Shown one piece after another: positions 45,189-54,234 of a stretch of DNA of 64,000 bases. Position 1 is the stretch's first letter. Every line of letters starts with the position of its first letter. Below the pieces are notes generated by a model. The model made no database searches, was not told the origin of the DNA, and saw nothing but the letters and a program-made list of their open reading frames with translations. Both the position numbers and the translations under genes were made by a program. This DNA is from Streptomyces sp. NBC_01255 (GTDB lineage Bacteria; Actinomycetota; Actinomycetes; Streptomycetales; Streptomycetaceae), in assembly GCF_036226445.1 (NCBI RefSeq), contig NZ_CP108474.1:310001-374000 (forward strand). The letters run 5' to 3'.

Positions 45189-45516
45189 CTTCGGCTCGAA
45201 CCACCAGCCCGGTCCGGCCGGCAGCACCGTCACCGGTTCGGCGAGGGCGACCGATACGGGGAAGCTCCGCTGGGGCCTGGCAGCCGACCAGGGCGAGGCC
45301 GATGCCCTGGAGGTGTACGCCGAGGCCTGCGAAACCACCGTCGTCCACTACACCCCCGCCCCGTAGCGCTCACGGCGCCGCCCGCCGCGGCCGCCGGCCG
45401 TCATTCGCCCCCACGCTCCGTTGACCGGTGAGTTCGCCGCCGACCCGACCGTGTGCCATCACGCCTACCAGGTCGCGCTCGACTTCGGCTTCGTGGCCGT
45501 CGACGCAGGCCAGCCA
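45189..45516. other. Stretch with a short unassigned reading frame
   Basis: The + strand from about 45190 to 45366 has a frame (LRWGLAADQGEADALEVYAE to a stop) that looks coding but has no start. A second short frame at 45421 (TGEFAADPTVCHHAYQVALD) is similar. Both look like tails of lost genes. Confidence 0.3.
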
Positions 45517-47139
45517 TCACGCCAAGGCCCGCCAACCCTCAGTGATCTCCTCGTGGACGGCTCTGGCGTCCGGCACGGTATTCCCCGGGCCGTGGGTCAG
45601 CAGGGTGAGCAGCGCCGTGCCGTCGGCCGGACGGCCTGTCGGTTCGGTGCTCAGGGCTTGCCGGACCACCGTGGCCACGGCCGGGTCGATCGCCTGCAGG
45701 GTGGCGAGCGCCGCAGGTTCCGGGCCCGTCTCGGTGATCCTGCGGTAGACCGCGCCGATGCTGGTCGCGGCGAACGGGCTGTCCCCGTGGACGGCGGCGA
45801 CCACGCAGCAGGCCCATGCCCAGATGTCGGCGGCCGGGCCGGGCTGGGCTTCGTCGAACTGCTCGGGGGCCATGTAGGTCAGCGTTCCTGGTGTGCCGCC
45901 GGTGCGGGTGAGCCTCGTGCGGTCCACGATCGCGGCGATGCCGAAGTCGAGGAGGCGCGGGCCGTCGCTGGTCAGCATGATGTTGCCCGGCTTGAGGTCC
46001 CGGTGCACGAGGCCCAGACGGTGGATTCCTCCCAGCGCCGTCGCGAGTGCGAGGGCGAGGGCGCGCAGCGCCTGCGGGGCGCGGATCGGGCCTTGTTCGC
46101 GCAGGTGGGCGTCGAGGGGGCGGCCGTCGAGAAGCTCCATGGCCAGGAAGGGCCGTCCGGCGTCTACTCCGGAGTCGAGGACACGGGCTGTGTACGCGCC
46201 CGAGACCATGGCGAGGACCTCGGCTTCGCGCTCGAAGCGGCTCAGCAAGTCTGCGTTGTCGAGGAGTTCGGGATTGATGGTCTTCAGCGCCACCTGGGTC
46301 GCGGAGCCTGCACGGCGGGCGGCGTAGACCGTGCCCATGCCGCCGGCGCCGATTCTGCCCAGCAGGTGGTACGCGCCGATGACCTGGGGTTCGTGCGCCT
46401 GAAGCGGCGGGAAGGCCCCCGGGAATCCCGGGGACTGGAGACCGGCGGGGGGTAGAACTTCCGCGCCGGGGGCGGTCGGGGGGACGTAGAGGGTGGGGAT
46501 GGGCGGAGTGGTGGTGGCCAGAGGACGGTGCCGGAAGCTGACGGCGAAGGCGACACCCTGGAACACCGCGGCCGCCACTGTCACGCCGACGGGCATCACC
46601 GCGACCATCAGCAGCACCCACAGGATGAAGCCGCGGATGATCCGGGTACGCGGGCGGCGGGAGTTCCACAGCCCGGCGGGCATACCCGCCGTCAACAGCT
46701 TCCGCTGCGTGAGAATCCAGAACACCAGAATCAGGGCCATGCAGACGAAGACGGTGATGGCCTCTCCCTGGCCCAGGTCGAGGGGCTGCCAGCCGTCCCA
46801 CCGTTGCATCTCGAAGATCCAGCCGCCCACGTTGAGAGGGCTGCTCGGCCAAGGCGCAGTCGCGAGGGTCCGGAAGTCGACGGGCGCGTCGGTGCTGGGC
46901 AGGAAGATCGTCAGTCCGGCTGCGCAGGCCAGGACCAGGCCGCTCTCGAAGCGCGGAATCGTCCTATTCCCGTCGCCGTCCGGCACCCCCGTGAAGGCCG
47001 CGGCCTCCCGCTGCCTGACCTCTCGCTGGGAACGGATCAGCAGCGGGAGCGCAAGCAACCGCACGACCAGCGCGAAGGCGGCAATAATCAGCACCGCAGA
47101 TATAACGAACTCGAGTCCGTACGTGTGGAATCCGAACAT
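45517..47139 (-). CDS. Ser/Thr protein kinase with N-terminal membrane domain
   Basis: 540 residues from ATG 47139. Four membrane segments at about 11-35, 67-82, 127-145 and 168-200 are followed by a Pro-rich linker. The C-terminal Hanks-type kinase spans about 255-540: P-loop GRIGAGGMGTVY (261-272), Lys in VALKTI (286), HRDLKPGN (379-386), DFG (398-400) and APE. All catalytic residues are present. Most Streptomyces kinases have the kinase first and one membrane helix after it, so the order here is reversed. The kinase should face the cytoplasm. Confidence 0.88.
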   Translation of the reverse strand: MFGFHTYGLEFVISAVLIIAAFALVVRLLALPLLIRSQREVRQREAAAFTGVPDGDGNRTIPRFESGLVLACAAGLTIFLPSTDAPVDFRTLATAPWPSSPLNVGGWIFEMQRWDGWQPLDLGQGEAITVFVCMALILVFWILTQRKLLTAGMPAGLWNSRRPRTRIIRGFILWVLLMVAVMPVGVTVAAAVFQGVAFAVSFRHRPLATTTPPIPTLYVPPTAPGAEVLPPAGLQSPGFPGAFPPLQAHEPQVIGAYHLLGRIGAGGMGTVYAARRAGSATQVALKTINPELLDNADLLSRFEREAEVLAMVSGAYTARVLDSGVDAGRPFLAMELLDGRPLDAHLREQGPIRAPQALRALALALATALGGIHRLGLVHRDLKPGNIMLTSDGPRLLDFGIAAIVDRTRLTRTGGTPGTLTYMAPEQFDEAQPGPAADIWAWACCVVAAVHGDSPFAATSIGAVYRRITETGPEPAALATLQAIDPAVATVVRQALSTEPTGRPADGTALLTLLTHGPGNTVPDARAVHEEITEGWRALA

Positions 47140-47358
47140 TCCGCCCCCGCCTCAACCGCGCCTCTGGTCGGCGCGAGTATAGGGGGCCAGCGTTACAACA
47201 GATCTTGGCCGGAGATGACCGTGGGCGCCCCACAGGGCTGCGTCAGTTGTGCTGTCCGCAGTGGCCGACACGCTCCTTCTACGCTCCTTCTACGTTCCTC
47301 CTGATTCGGCAGCACCAAGCCACCATGGCTGCGGGTTCCACGCTCCTGCGGACAGGCC
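47140..47358. other. Spacer upstream of the kinase gene
   Basis: 219 bp with no gene. A short direct repeat, CTCCTTCTACG twice near 47270-47295, is present. Confidence 0.35.
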
Positions 47359-48324
47359 CTAGTAGTCGCAGTCGCCGCACTCGCCGGGGGGCTCGTACAT
47401 GTCTCGTCTACGGCGCTCGTCGCCACAGTGGGCGAGAAGATGCTCCGGCAGATGGTCCTGCATCTGCCACCACTCCAGCGTGAAGCCGTGCTCGTCCTCC
47501 GCCTGGACCAGGAACGGGCCGTTCTTGCGCAGCGGCTCGTACTCGTACCAGCGGTCCTTCCGGGCGAGCACCCTATCCGGGGCGGGCTTGGCGAAGTCGC
47601 CTCCCATGAAGTCGTAGACACGGCGGACGTCCGCGACAGTGATGTCGCGCACGGGAGTGAGCACAAGCGGCCAGCACGCGGGGTCGTCGGAGCTGTCGAC
47701 GTCCTCAGGCACCCTGGCGGATCCCCCACTAAGGGCGTGCACTGTCCACCGGGGGATCCCGCTCGCGCGGCCCACCTCGGCCATGGGCACACCGGCACGG
47801 GCCGCGTGCACGGCCAGCGCCTCCGCCTCGGTGAGACCACCGTGACCGTGCTCGACCGACCTGGCCGCTTCGCCGGCCATGTGCAGCCAGTAGTACGGGC
47901 CGCAGCTGTCCGGTACAGGATCGCCGAGGTGCTCGGCGCAGCGGCTCCCTGGGGCCGCAGGTGCCTTGTTGGAGCAGAAGGAGTGCCCGCACAGCTCGAC
48001 AACCCGCTGGGTACCCAGCTCGGGGTCGAAGACGGTACATGCACGGAACACCCGTCTGGGCTCGCCACCCGCCGCGGTGAAGAACCGTATGCGCTCACCC
48101 CGCCTGGCGCGCTCGACCTGGAACCTCCTCACCTCCCATGCGGAGAGGACATGCCCGGCCATGGCGATCGCCAGGGCCGGGAACGGCCGGAAGGGCAGAG
48201 GGGTGGAATCGTCGAGGGTCGGGATCTCGATGAACGGACGACGGCTGTCGGCGTCGTCGAGGTGACGGAGCGAGAGTGTCAGGAGTTCCGCGGCGTTGAC
48301 GTGCGTGCTGTCGGCTTCGGTCAT
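47359..48324 (-). CDS. Hypothetical protein with cysteine cluster
   Basis: 321 residues. ATG 48324 has GGAGGG upstream. Parts: an N-terminal helical region; a Cys/His-containing middle (VVELCGHSFCSNK and PGSRCAEHL) that may bind zinc; a helix-turn-helix-like segment (RAGVPMAEVGRASGIPRWTV); and a C-terminal acidic domain ending in GECGDCDY. A DNA- or protein-binding role is possible. Family not recognised. Confidence 0.6.
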   Translation of the reverse strand: MTEADSTHVNAAELLTLSLRHLDDADSRRPFIEIPTLDDSTPLPFRPFPALAIAMAGHVLSAWEVRRFQVERARRGERIRFFTAAGGEPRRVFRACTVFDPELGTQRVVELCGHSFCSNKAPAAPGSRCAEHLGDPVPDSCGPYYWLHMAGEAARSVEHGHGGLTEAEALAVHAARAGVPMAEVGRASGIPRWTVHALSGGSARVPEDVDSSDDPACWPLVLTPVRDITVADVRRVYDFMGGDFAKPAPDRVLARKDRWYEYEPLRKNGPFLVQAEDEHGFTLEWWQMQDHLPEHLLAHCGDERRRRDMYEPPGECGDCDY

Positions 48325-48742
48325 GCGCCCTCCGTTCAGGGGTACGGCGGTTGGGCCCGCAAGCAGGCAGGACCGGAGAATACTCAGCGGACCTCTGGTG
48401 ACCGAATCGCTTTTCCATCGGGTCCCGCGGCCGCAGCGCCGACGGAACCTGTCTCAGTCGCCGATGCCCTCGGCGGCACGGGGCGGGGCTTGCCGTCCGG
48501 TCCACAAGGAACCTGCCTGCCCGAGGTGGGCGACGGGCCCGGCGAGGTCTCGAACAGTCGCCGCAGCGGTGCCGCCCCTATTCGCCGCCGGGCCGTGGAC
48601 AGCGAGACTGGGCCCGGGCAGAGCGACTCGCAGTTCCGAAGCAGCGGTGCCGGCTTCACGGCGCTGTCGGTCTGATGAGCCGTGGCCGCAGTGCGGGCAC
48701 CGGTCGAGCACGGATTGTGGGAGTAGTACCCAGGGCTCGGAC
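48325..48742. other. Gene-poor stretch
   Basis: 418 bp. A minus-strand frame beginning LDRCPHCGHGSSD near 48711 has a zinc-ribbon-like start but continues in low-complexity sequence to 48454. I do not call it a gene. Confidence 0.3.
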
Positions 48743-49123
48743 TCAGAAGTAGTGGAGGAGCGCGTCGTAGAACGTGTCGCCCTCGTCGACCGCTGGTGGA
48801 GTGTAGTCGTTGGCCCGCACGTGGTTCACGAAATCAGCGGGGATCTCCAGTGGCTGATCAGCGAGATACTCGATCGAATCTTGACGCCATACCCACACGC
48901 CGTCGGAGTTCAGCGACGACCCGCCGGGGATCCAGCGGTCCTCCTCGAATAGGTGCTTCACCGACTCCATCACATCGAATCCGGCCGGTGCGTTGTTCAA
49001 GTACCCGATGATCTCGGCGTGGTCGGGCAGCATCTGCTGGGTGACAGAGTCGGCGAGCGACGGCAGTTCACCGTGCTTGTCGCGGTACATCTCCCGATAT
49101 ATTCCGACGGGTTTGAGGATCAT
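48743..49123 (-). CDS. Small hypothetical protein, possible immunity protein
   Basis: 126 residues from ATG 49123, which overlaps the stop of the upstream frame (TAATG). AGGATG lies about 8 nt upstream. Acidic and soluble: YREMYRDKHGELPSLADSVT, then PDHAEIIGYLNNAPAGFDVM and a C-terminal DTFYDALLHYF. The size, acidity and position right after a toxin-like tail resemble immunity proteins of polymorphic toxins, but I do not recognise the family. Confidence 0.5.
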   Translation of the reverse strand: MILKPVGIYREMYRDKHGELPSLADSVTQQMLPDHAEIIGYLNNAPAGFDVMESVKHLFEEDRWIPGGSSLNSDGVWVWRQDSIEYLADQPLEIPADFVNHVRANDYTPPAVDEGDTFYDALLHYF

Positions 49124-49530
49124 TACGTCACATCCTGAATCAGCGTGCCCGCAGCGTCCCACTGTCGCCGAGCACATAGTCTGCCGGTGCCGTCATAGAC
49201 GTCGATCTGTTTGATCGTGCTGTCGGGGTGCCACTCGCCGACCGCCCTGTTCTGTGCGGCCACGCCGGCCCATTGAGCGTGCCAGCGGCGTAGAAGCCTT
49301 GGGACGGGCCGTCTTCCATACCGTGGCATAGGTCGTCCGGCTGATGATTTGGCCGCCGTCATTCTGCTCGACCATCTTGGCCTCCGGATCATCCACGTCG
49401 ATCCGCGGCGCGGCAGGCGCTTCGACGGGCAGATGCCACATGCCGGGTGGTCGTCGCACGCGTCCCTCCCCTGCGAGGCGTGCGCGGTGGCCTTCCGGTA
49501 CGCGGTCCCGGGCCCGAGCAGGACGGCGTC
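49123..49530 (-). pseudogene. Frameshifted gene end, toxin-like tail
   Basis: Blocks in different frames follow in order: ATAHASQGRDACDDHPACGI; RIDVDDPEAKMVEQNDGGQI then ISRTTYATVWKTARPK; and RRWHAQWAGVAAQNRAVGEW then KQIDVYDGTGRLCARRQWDA and DVT-stop. The last part resembles C-terminal domains of secreted polymorphic toxins. At least two frameshifts. Assignment weak. Confidence 0.4.
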
Positions 49531-49532
49531 GG

Positions 49533-50561
49533 CTACCAGTCGAGTTCCCACAGCTGCAGGGTGCCGTCCAAGCTGCTCGAGAGCAGCAACCGGTCGTCCG
49601 GGGTAAGCGCGATGCCGTAGACCTCGTCGGTGTGCCTGACCAGGGTCCGGACGCAGCGGCCGGTCGCCATTTCCCAGATCCGTATCCGCCCGTCGTCCTC
49701 GCCTGAGACGGCGAACCGCCCGTCGGAGGTGAACCGGGCCGTAAGGACCTCGCCGGACCGGTCACCGGGATCCTTCAGCGCGCGGGAGTCCCGTACGTCC
49801 TCGAAGGCGCGTACGAAGTCGCCGGTGTCGGCGTCGAGGAGCCAGAGCGTACGGCCCTGGTGGTGGCCGGCGGCGAGCACGAGGCGGCCGTCGGCGCTCA
49901 GGCACACCGAGGAGACCCACGAGCCGGGGTGCGGGAACACCGCGCACTCACCGCTGTCCACGTCCCAGACCCGGATCTCGGCGTCGGAGCCCGCCGATAC
50001 GGCGCGGCGTGAGTCCGGGCCGAGCCACACGGCGGTGGGCCAGACCGCGTGTCCTGTCAGCGTCCGCTGATGCGATCCGTCGGCGAGGTCCCCCATCCAT
50101 AAGGTGTGGTCCGCACAGATGCCCAGGGCGAAGCGGCCTGTGGCGTTGAAGGCGACCGCGCCGGGGTCGGGGACAACACCCTGCCAACGGGGGTAGGCAG
50201 GGTGCCTGGGAATCCGGGGCAGTCATCGAGTGTCGAACCGGCTCGCCCGACCGGTCAAGGTGCACTTCGTAAAATTCCCCTTGCCGCTCGCCAGCACCCA
50301 CCTCCCGTCGGTGGCGACCCCGGCCGCGCCCGCGCCACGGGTCCCGACCTCCCGCAGGAGCGTTCCCGTGGCGAGCTCCCACAGCCGTACCGGCTCGCGC
50401 CCCCCTCCGCACACACCGAGCCGCCCGTCCGGAGAGACCGCCACCGTGCCCGCCGAGAACGATCCCGGCAGCGTACGGACCGCTCTCGCTCCGCGGAGCC
50501 CGCCCGACGGCGAAGCGCGCACCCACCGGTCACCCGCGTCGCCGTTGTCGCCCTCGCCCAT
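49533..50561 (-). pseudogene. WD40-repeat protein remnant
   Basis: WD40 units are visible in two frames. From 50561 to 50223: FSAGTVAVSPDGRLGVCGGG, then VRLWELATGTLL. After a frameshift near 50200-50230 they continue to 49533 with AVSAGSDAEIRVWDVDSGEC, RFAVSGEDDGRIRIWEMATG and LLLSSSLDGTLQLWELDW. About five to six blades remain. In Streptomyces such repeats often follow a kinase or caspase-like N-terminal domain, which is missing. An ORF from 50096 could still make a 187-residue piece. Confidence 0.65.
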
Positions 50562-50970
50562 CGTCCCCACCCCGTACTCCCGGTCGAACGGTCGCGGCCC
50601 AGTGTGCCCGAACCCTGTAACGGGCCGGTGGCGCTGCCAGGAGCGGTCAGATTGCCGTCCGCGGACCGCGGACGGGGTCCTCGTGCGTCCGGGCTTAGGG
50701 CGAGACGGCGCTGTGCTGGGCGTACCCGATCTCGACTCGCCGCTCGTGCGGTCGGCGACTCCAGCCCCGCCGTCGCCGAGGTGCCCGGCCGCACGGCGAG
50801 GCCAGAGCACCCACAGGCACGACGCCTGGCGTACCGCCACCACCGCGTCCTCGCAGCAGTGCGCAGCTTGTCACCCGAGCGGTGGGAGGCGAGGACGTCC
50901 GCAATGGCCAACCGGCGGCGACTGTGAAAATCGCTGTCCGATCACCGGAGCACGGTGATAGACACCCGGC
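50562..50970. other. Gene-free stretch
   Basis: 409 bp with low-complexity frames only. The promoter of the next gene should be at the right end. Confidence 0.35.
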
Positions 50971-51771
50971 GTGGAAAAGAATCTTGAGTTCCCTGACCTG
51001 TTGCGACTGATCGATGAACGGTCGACCGCCTTCCGCGCCGTGGTCGCCGCCGCGCCCGGTCTCGACGCGCAGGTGCCGACCTGCCCCGGGTGGACGCTGT
51101 TCGACCTGGTGAAGCACCTGGGTGGGGGAGACCGTTTCTGGGCCGCCATCGTCGGCGCGGGGTCTGCCGACGCTCCCCCGGCCGAGGCCGTCGCCGCGCG
51201 CGCCGCGCTGGAAGTGCCGCAGGAGCGTGAGGCCCTGCTGGCCTGGCTGGACGCGTCGACGCAGCTTCTGCTGGGCGCCCTGCGCGCGGCGGGACCGGAG
51301 AGCGGTTGCTGGACGTGGTGGCCCGCGTCGCAGTCACCGCAGACCGCCGGCGGCACAGCCCGGCACCGGGTCCAGGAGACCGCGGTGCACACCTACGACG
51401 CCCAGCTCGCCGGGGGCGCCCCGCAGCCGCTGCCGGTCGAGCTGGCAATCGATGGTGTGGAGGAGTTCCTGTTCACCGTCTGCGCAACGCCGAGTGCCTG
51501 GCCGCACAAGCCCACGGCCTTCGACTTCCACGCCGCCGAGGGCCGCTCCTGGCGCCTCACCGTCGACGGCGACGGCGCACGCACCACCCGCATCCCCGCG
51601 CCCACCGCCGCGACCGGCGAAGACTCGGACGCAGCCGGCGCCTCCGTCCACGGCACGGCCAGTGAGCTGGTCCTCTACCTGTACGACCGGATCCAGGCCG
51701 ACTCCTTGCACGTTGACGGAGACGCAGGGCTGCTCGACCTGCTCCGCGCCTGGGAGCCGGAGGAGAAGTAG
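50971..51771 (+). CDS. Mycothiol-dependent maleylpyruvate isomerase family protein
   Basis: 266 residues from GTG 50971. The MDMPI N-terminal DinB-like helical bundle shows the motif VPTCPGWTLFDLVKHLGGGD near the start and RHRVQETAVHTYDAQLAGG with the metal-binding His residues (RHRxxEtxxHxxD). The C-terminal domain is the usual MDMPI_C type (TASELVLYLYDRI). Family members use mycothiol in isomerisation or detoxification; most homologues have no proven substrate. Confidence 0.88.
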   Translation: MEKNLEFPDLLRLIDERSTAFRAVVAAAPGLDAQVPTCPGWTLFDLVKHLGGGDRFWAAIVGAGSADAPPAEAVAARAALEVPQEREALLAWLDASTQLLLGALRAAGPESGCWTWWPASQSPQTAGGTARHRVQETAVHTYDAQLAGGAPQPLPVELAIDGVEEFLFTVCATPSAWPHKPTAFDFHAAEGRSWRLTVDGDGARTTRIPAPTAATGEDSDAAGASVHGTASELVLYLYDRIQADSLHVDGDAGLLDLLRAWEPEEK

Positions 51772-52179
51772 GACGTAGCGGGGGCTGTTGGCCGCGCCTC
51801 GAGCCGGTAGGAGACGACTCTTCGCCAGGTTCGTCAGTCGCGGCACCGGACTCAAACCCGCGAGGCGGCCTCGGGGCGTCACCAAGCCGACCGTCTACCT
51901 GGATGGCAGTGCGAATTTGTCCGTCCCAGCGATCACGAGAAGCGACGCGACTGCCGTCGTCCCGATCTCGTCGAGAAGTCAGTCGATCGGGTGACTGCGG
52001 CGGCTGCCGTGCATGAGAGCAGGGCCTCTTGGCAGCTCGAAGGGTGTCGAAGCCAACGTGCGGTCCAGGAGGTCCTGCTGTCGCATCTCTACGGCAACGC
52101 GGGAGTGGGGTCCACTTCAGCCACTCTCGCGTGTGACTGTCTGGCTCACAGGTTCGGGAACGCCAGAGACCACGGGGCG
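51772..52179. other. Gene-free stretch before IS remnants
   Basis: 408 bp with no convincing gene; probably the left flank of the IS5 insertion. Confidence 0.35.
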
Positions 52180-52203
52180 CGCGAGCGTCGGTATCCCACC
52201 GAC

Positions 52204-52511
52204 ATGTCGGACGCCGAGTGGGCGGTGGTCCGGCCACTGCTGCCGGTGCCGGGCCGGCTGCGGGGCCGGGGCGGGCAACCGGAGGCCTATTGCCACCGCG
52301 CGATGCTGGACGCGATCCGCTACCTGGTCGACAACGGCACGAAGTCGCGGGCCATGCCTGCCGACTTCCCACCGTGGGACCGGGTCTACGCGTTCTTCCG
52401 GCGCTGGCGCAACCACGATCTGGTCCGCGAGTTCCACGCCCGGCTCCGCCGCCTGGTCCGCGAGCGGGCCGGGCGGGACTCGGAGCCGGGCACGGGCGTG
52501 ATCGACTCGCG
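52204..52511 (+). pseudogene. IS5-family transposase, N-terminal part
   Basis: ATG 52204 starts MSDAEWAVVRPLLPVPGRL, then AYCHRAMLDAIRYLVDNG, MPADFPPWDRVYAFFRRWR and GVIDSR. This is the N-terminal DUF4096 part of a Streptomyces IS5 transposase including the first catalytic Asp. It ends abruptly where sequence matching the IS1380 left end begins (52512). Confidence 0.8.
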
Positions 52512-52795
52512 GCCTGCGCGTTTCATCCGGGGTCGTGCCCGGATCATGATCGGAAAGGCGAAAGTGCCTTCTGAGCTGCAACGATGAGGCTTGTCTAAGG
52601 TCCCAGCCGTACCAGTAGGACGGCACCTTCCGTGTGCACGCTGCCGGGTCACACCCCAAACTCGTCGTCAGCGCCGATGCTGAGGATTCGCGAGCTCGCG
52701 CCTGCTCGCAGATCTGGCCGACGCCACCTCGCTGACCAGCGCCTTCAGTGACGCTCTGCACCAGCTGCGGCCGCGCGGGCCGGTACAACCCCGCT
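52512..52795 (+). mobile_element. IS1380 left-end fragment
   Basis: From GCCTGCGCGT at 52512 the sequence matches the intact IS1380 copy from 54235 over about 285 bp, with scattered differences and a small deletion. It includes CATGATCGGAAA and the leader and first codons of the transposase (CTGGCCGACGCCACCTCGCT). It inserted into, or replaced, the 3' part of the IS5 transposase gene. Confidence 0.75.
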
Positions 52796-52847
52796 GAGCT
52801 GCGGTAACACAGATCAAAGTCGACTCGCGTTCGGCGCCGGACCGTGA

Positions 52848-54020
52848 TCAAGCTCTCGTTGCGGGGGCGCCCCGCAACGAGAGCGTCAGCTTGCGGTGGG
52901 CCCGTGCGAGGACTGTGGCGGTCACGATGAGGATGGCGTCGAGGAGGGCGAGGGAGGCAAGCGGGGGCAGCCACACGGCCGCGACGCCTCCGGCGGCGAG
53001 GGCGACGCAGGCGATCAGGCGTTCGATCCAGGCGCCACCCGTGGTGGTGCGGTAGAACCAGGCCGCGGTGGCGAGGTAGAACGCGGGTCCGCCGAACAGG
53101 AGCAGAGCGAGGGTCGCCGAGCCGTGGCCGAGCGGATGGGCGATGGTCAGTTCGCTGCCGACGGCGAAGGCGACCAGCGCGGCCATGAGCACGTAGGCGC
53201 TGTTCACACCCAGCCGGACGGCCCCCACCGGGTCCGTGGTGTGGGCGACGAAGGTGGTGACGACCTCCTCGCCGCCGCCGAAGTATGTGGCCCACAGGCA
53301 CACCAGCGCGGTGAAGACACCTGCGGTTGCCAGCATGCTGGGGGCGTCGACGGGGGCGTCGGACATCGCGCGGCCGGCGGTGAGGACGGTCTCGCCGAGC
53401 AGGATGATGAGGAACAGCCGAAGGCGTTCGAGCATGTGGGGCACGTCGAGGGGGAATTCCCGGCTCCTGAACGTGCGGCCGGGCAGCGGGTGGGCGAGCC
53501 AGGTACCGGAGAGGTCGATGAGCGCGGCGGCGGCCCACCACCACAGGCGGGGCCCGCTGTCGACGGCGGCCCCGACGATCCACAGCGGGGCGGCGGCCGC
53601 CATCCAGACCAGGGTGCGGCGGTAGTGCTCGCGCTGGACTTCCGTGCGCGCGGCCAGAGCCGTCACGGTACCCGCCGACAACAGGACGAACAGCAGGGCT
53701 GTCACGAAGGCCCACGCACGGTCCTGGAAGGCGTGGGGGATCGCGGAGTTCGCGAACAGGCCGATGCCCATGACCACGACGACCATCCACCGCGTGACCC
53801 GACGGTCGATGCCCAGGAGAGTCGCCTCGTAACTGGTGAAGACCCAGGTGCCGACGACGGCGACCAGGAGGACGGCGGTCTCGGCGGCGCCCCGCCAGGT
53901 GAGGTGCTCCAGGAGATGGTGGGAGAGCTGGGAGACGGCGAAGACGAAGACGAGGTCGTAGAAGAGCTCCAGCGGGGACACGTCCCGCCGCAGCGTCTTT
54001 GACTCGTGCACGCTGCTCAT
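52848..54020 (-). CDS. Low-temperature requirement A family membrane protein
   Basis: 390 residues. ATG 54020 has GGAG upstream. The LtrA hallmark is at the N-terminus: VSPLELFYDLVFVFAVSQLS. About 11-12 membrane helices follow, with the internal motif HMLERLRLFLIILLGETVL. The family is widespread but of poorly known function. It lies between an IS1380 fragment and an intact IS1380 in the same orientation, so it could have moved as cargo. Confidence 0.88.
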   Translation of the reverse strand: MSSVHESKTLRRDVSPLELFYDLVFVFAVSQLSHHLLEHLTWRGAAETAVLLVAVVGTWVFTSYEATLLGIDRRVTRWMVVVVMGIGLFANSAIPHAFQDRAWAFVTALLFVLLSAGTVTALAARTEVQREHYRRTLVWMAAAAPLWIVGAAVDSGPRLWWWAAAALIDLSGTWLAHPLPGRTFRSREFPLDVPHMLERLRLFLIILLGETVLTAGRAMSDAPVDAPSMLATAGVFTALVCLWATYFGGGEEVVTTFVAHTTDPVGAVRLGVNSAYVLMAALVAFAVGSELTIAHPLGHGSATLALLLFGGPAFYLATAAWFYRTTTGGAWIERLIACVALAAGGVAAVWLPPLASLALLDAILIVTATVLARAHRKLTLSLRGAPATRA

Positions 54021-54234
54021 GATCGGGCTCTCCTACGCCTGGGCGACGTGCCGGTCGGCACGTCGGGCTTGTCCACGGGTCCGCATGCCGGCAGCCGGAC
54101 GCATGCGTGCCCGGTCGCCGGCAATCCGTAACGCGGGCTGGTCATCGGTGCCCGAAGCGGCTCACGAAACAACTTAACGTACCGCTCATCTCACACTAGG
54201 TGATGCGAGCAGCGGTGAACGCACGCCGTCATCA

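Noticed and set aside
48454..48711. Zinc-ribbon-like frame starting LDRCPHCGHGSSD
   Set aside because: Only the first residues look meaningful; the rest is low complexity and no RBS is seen.
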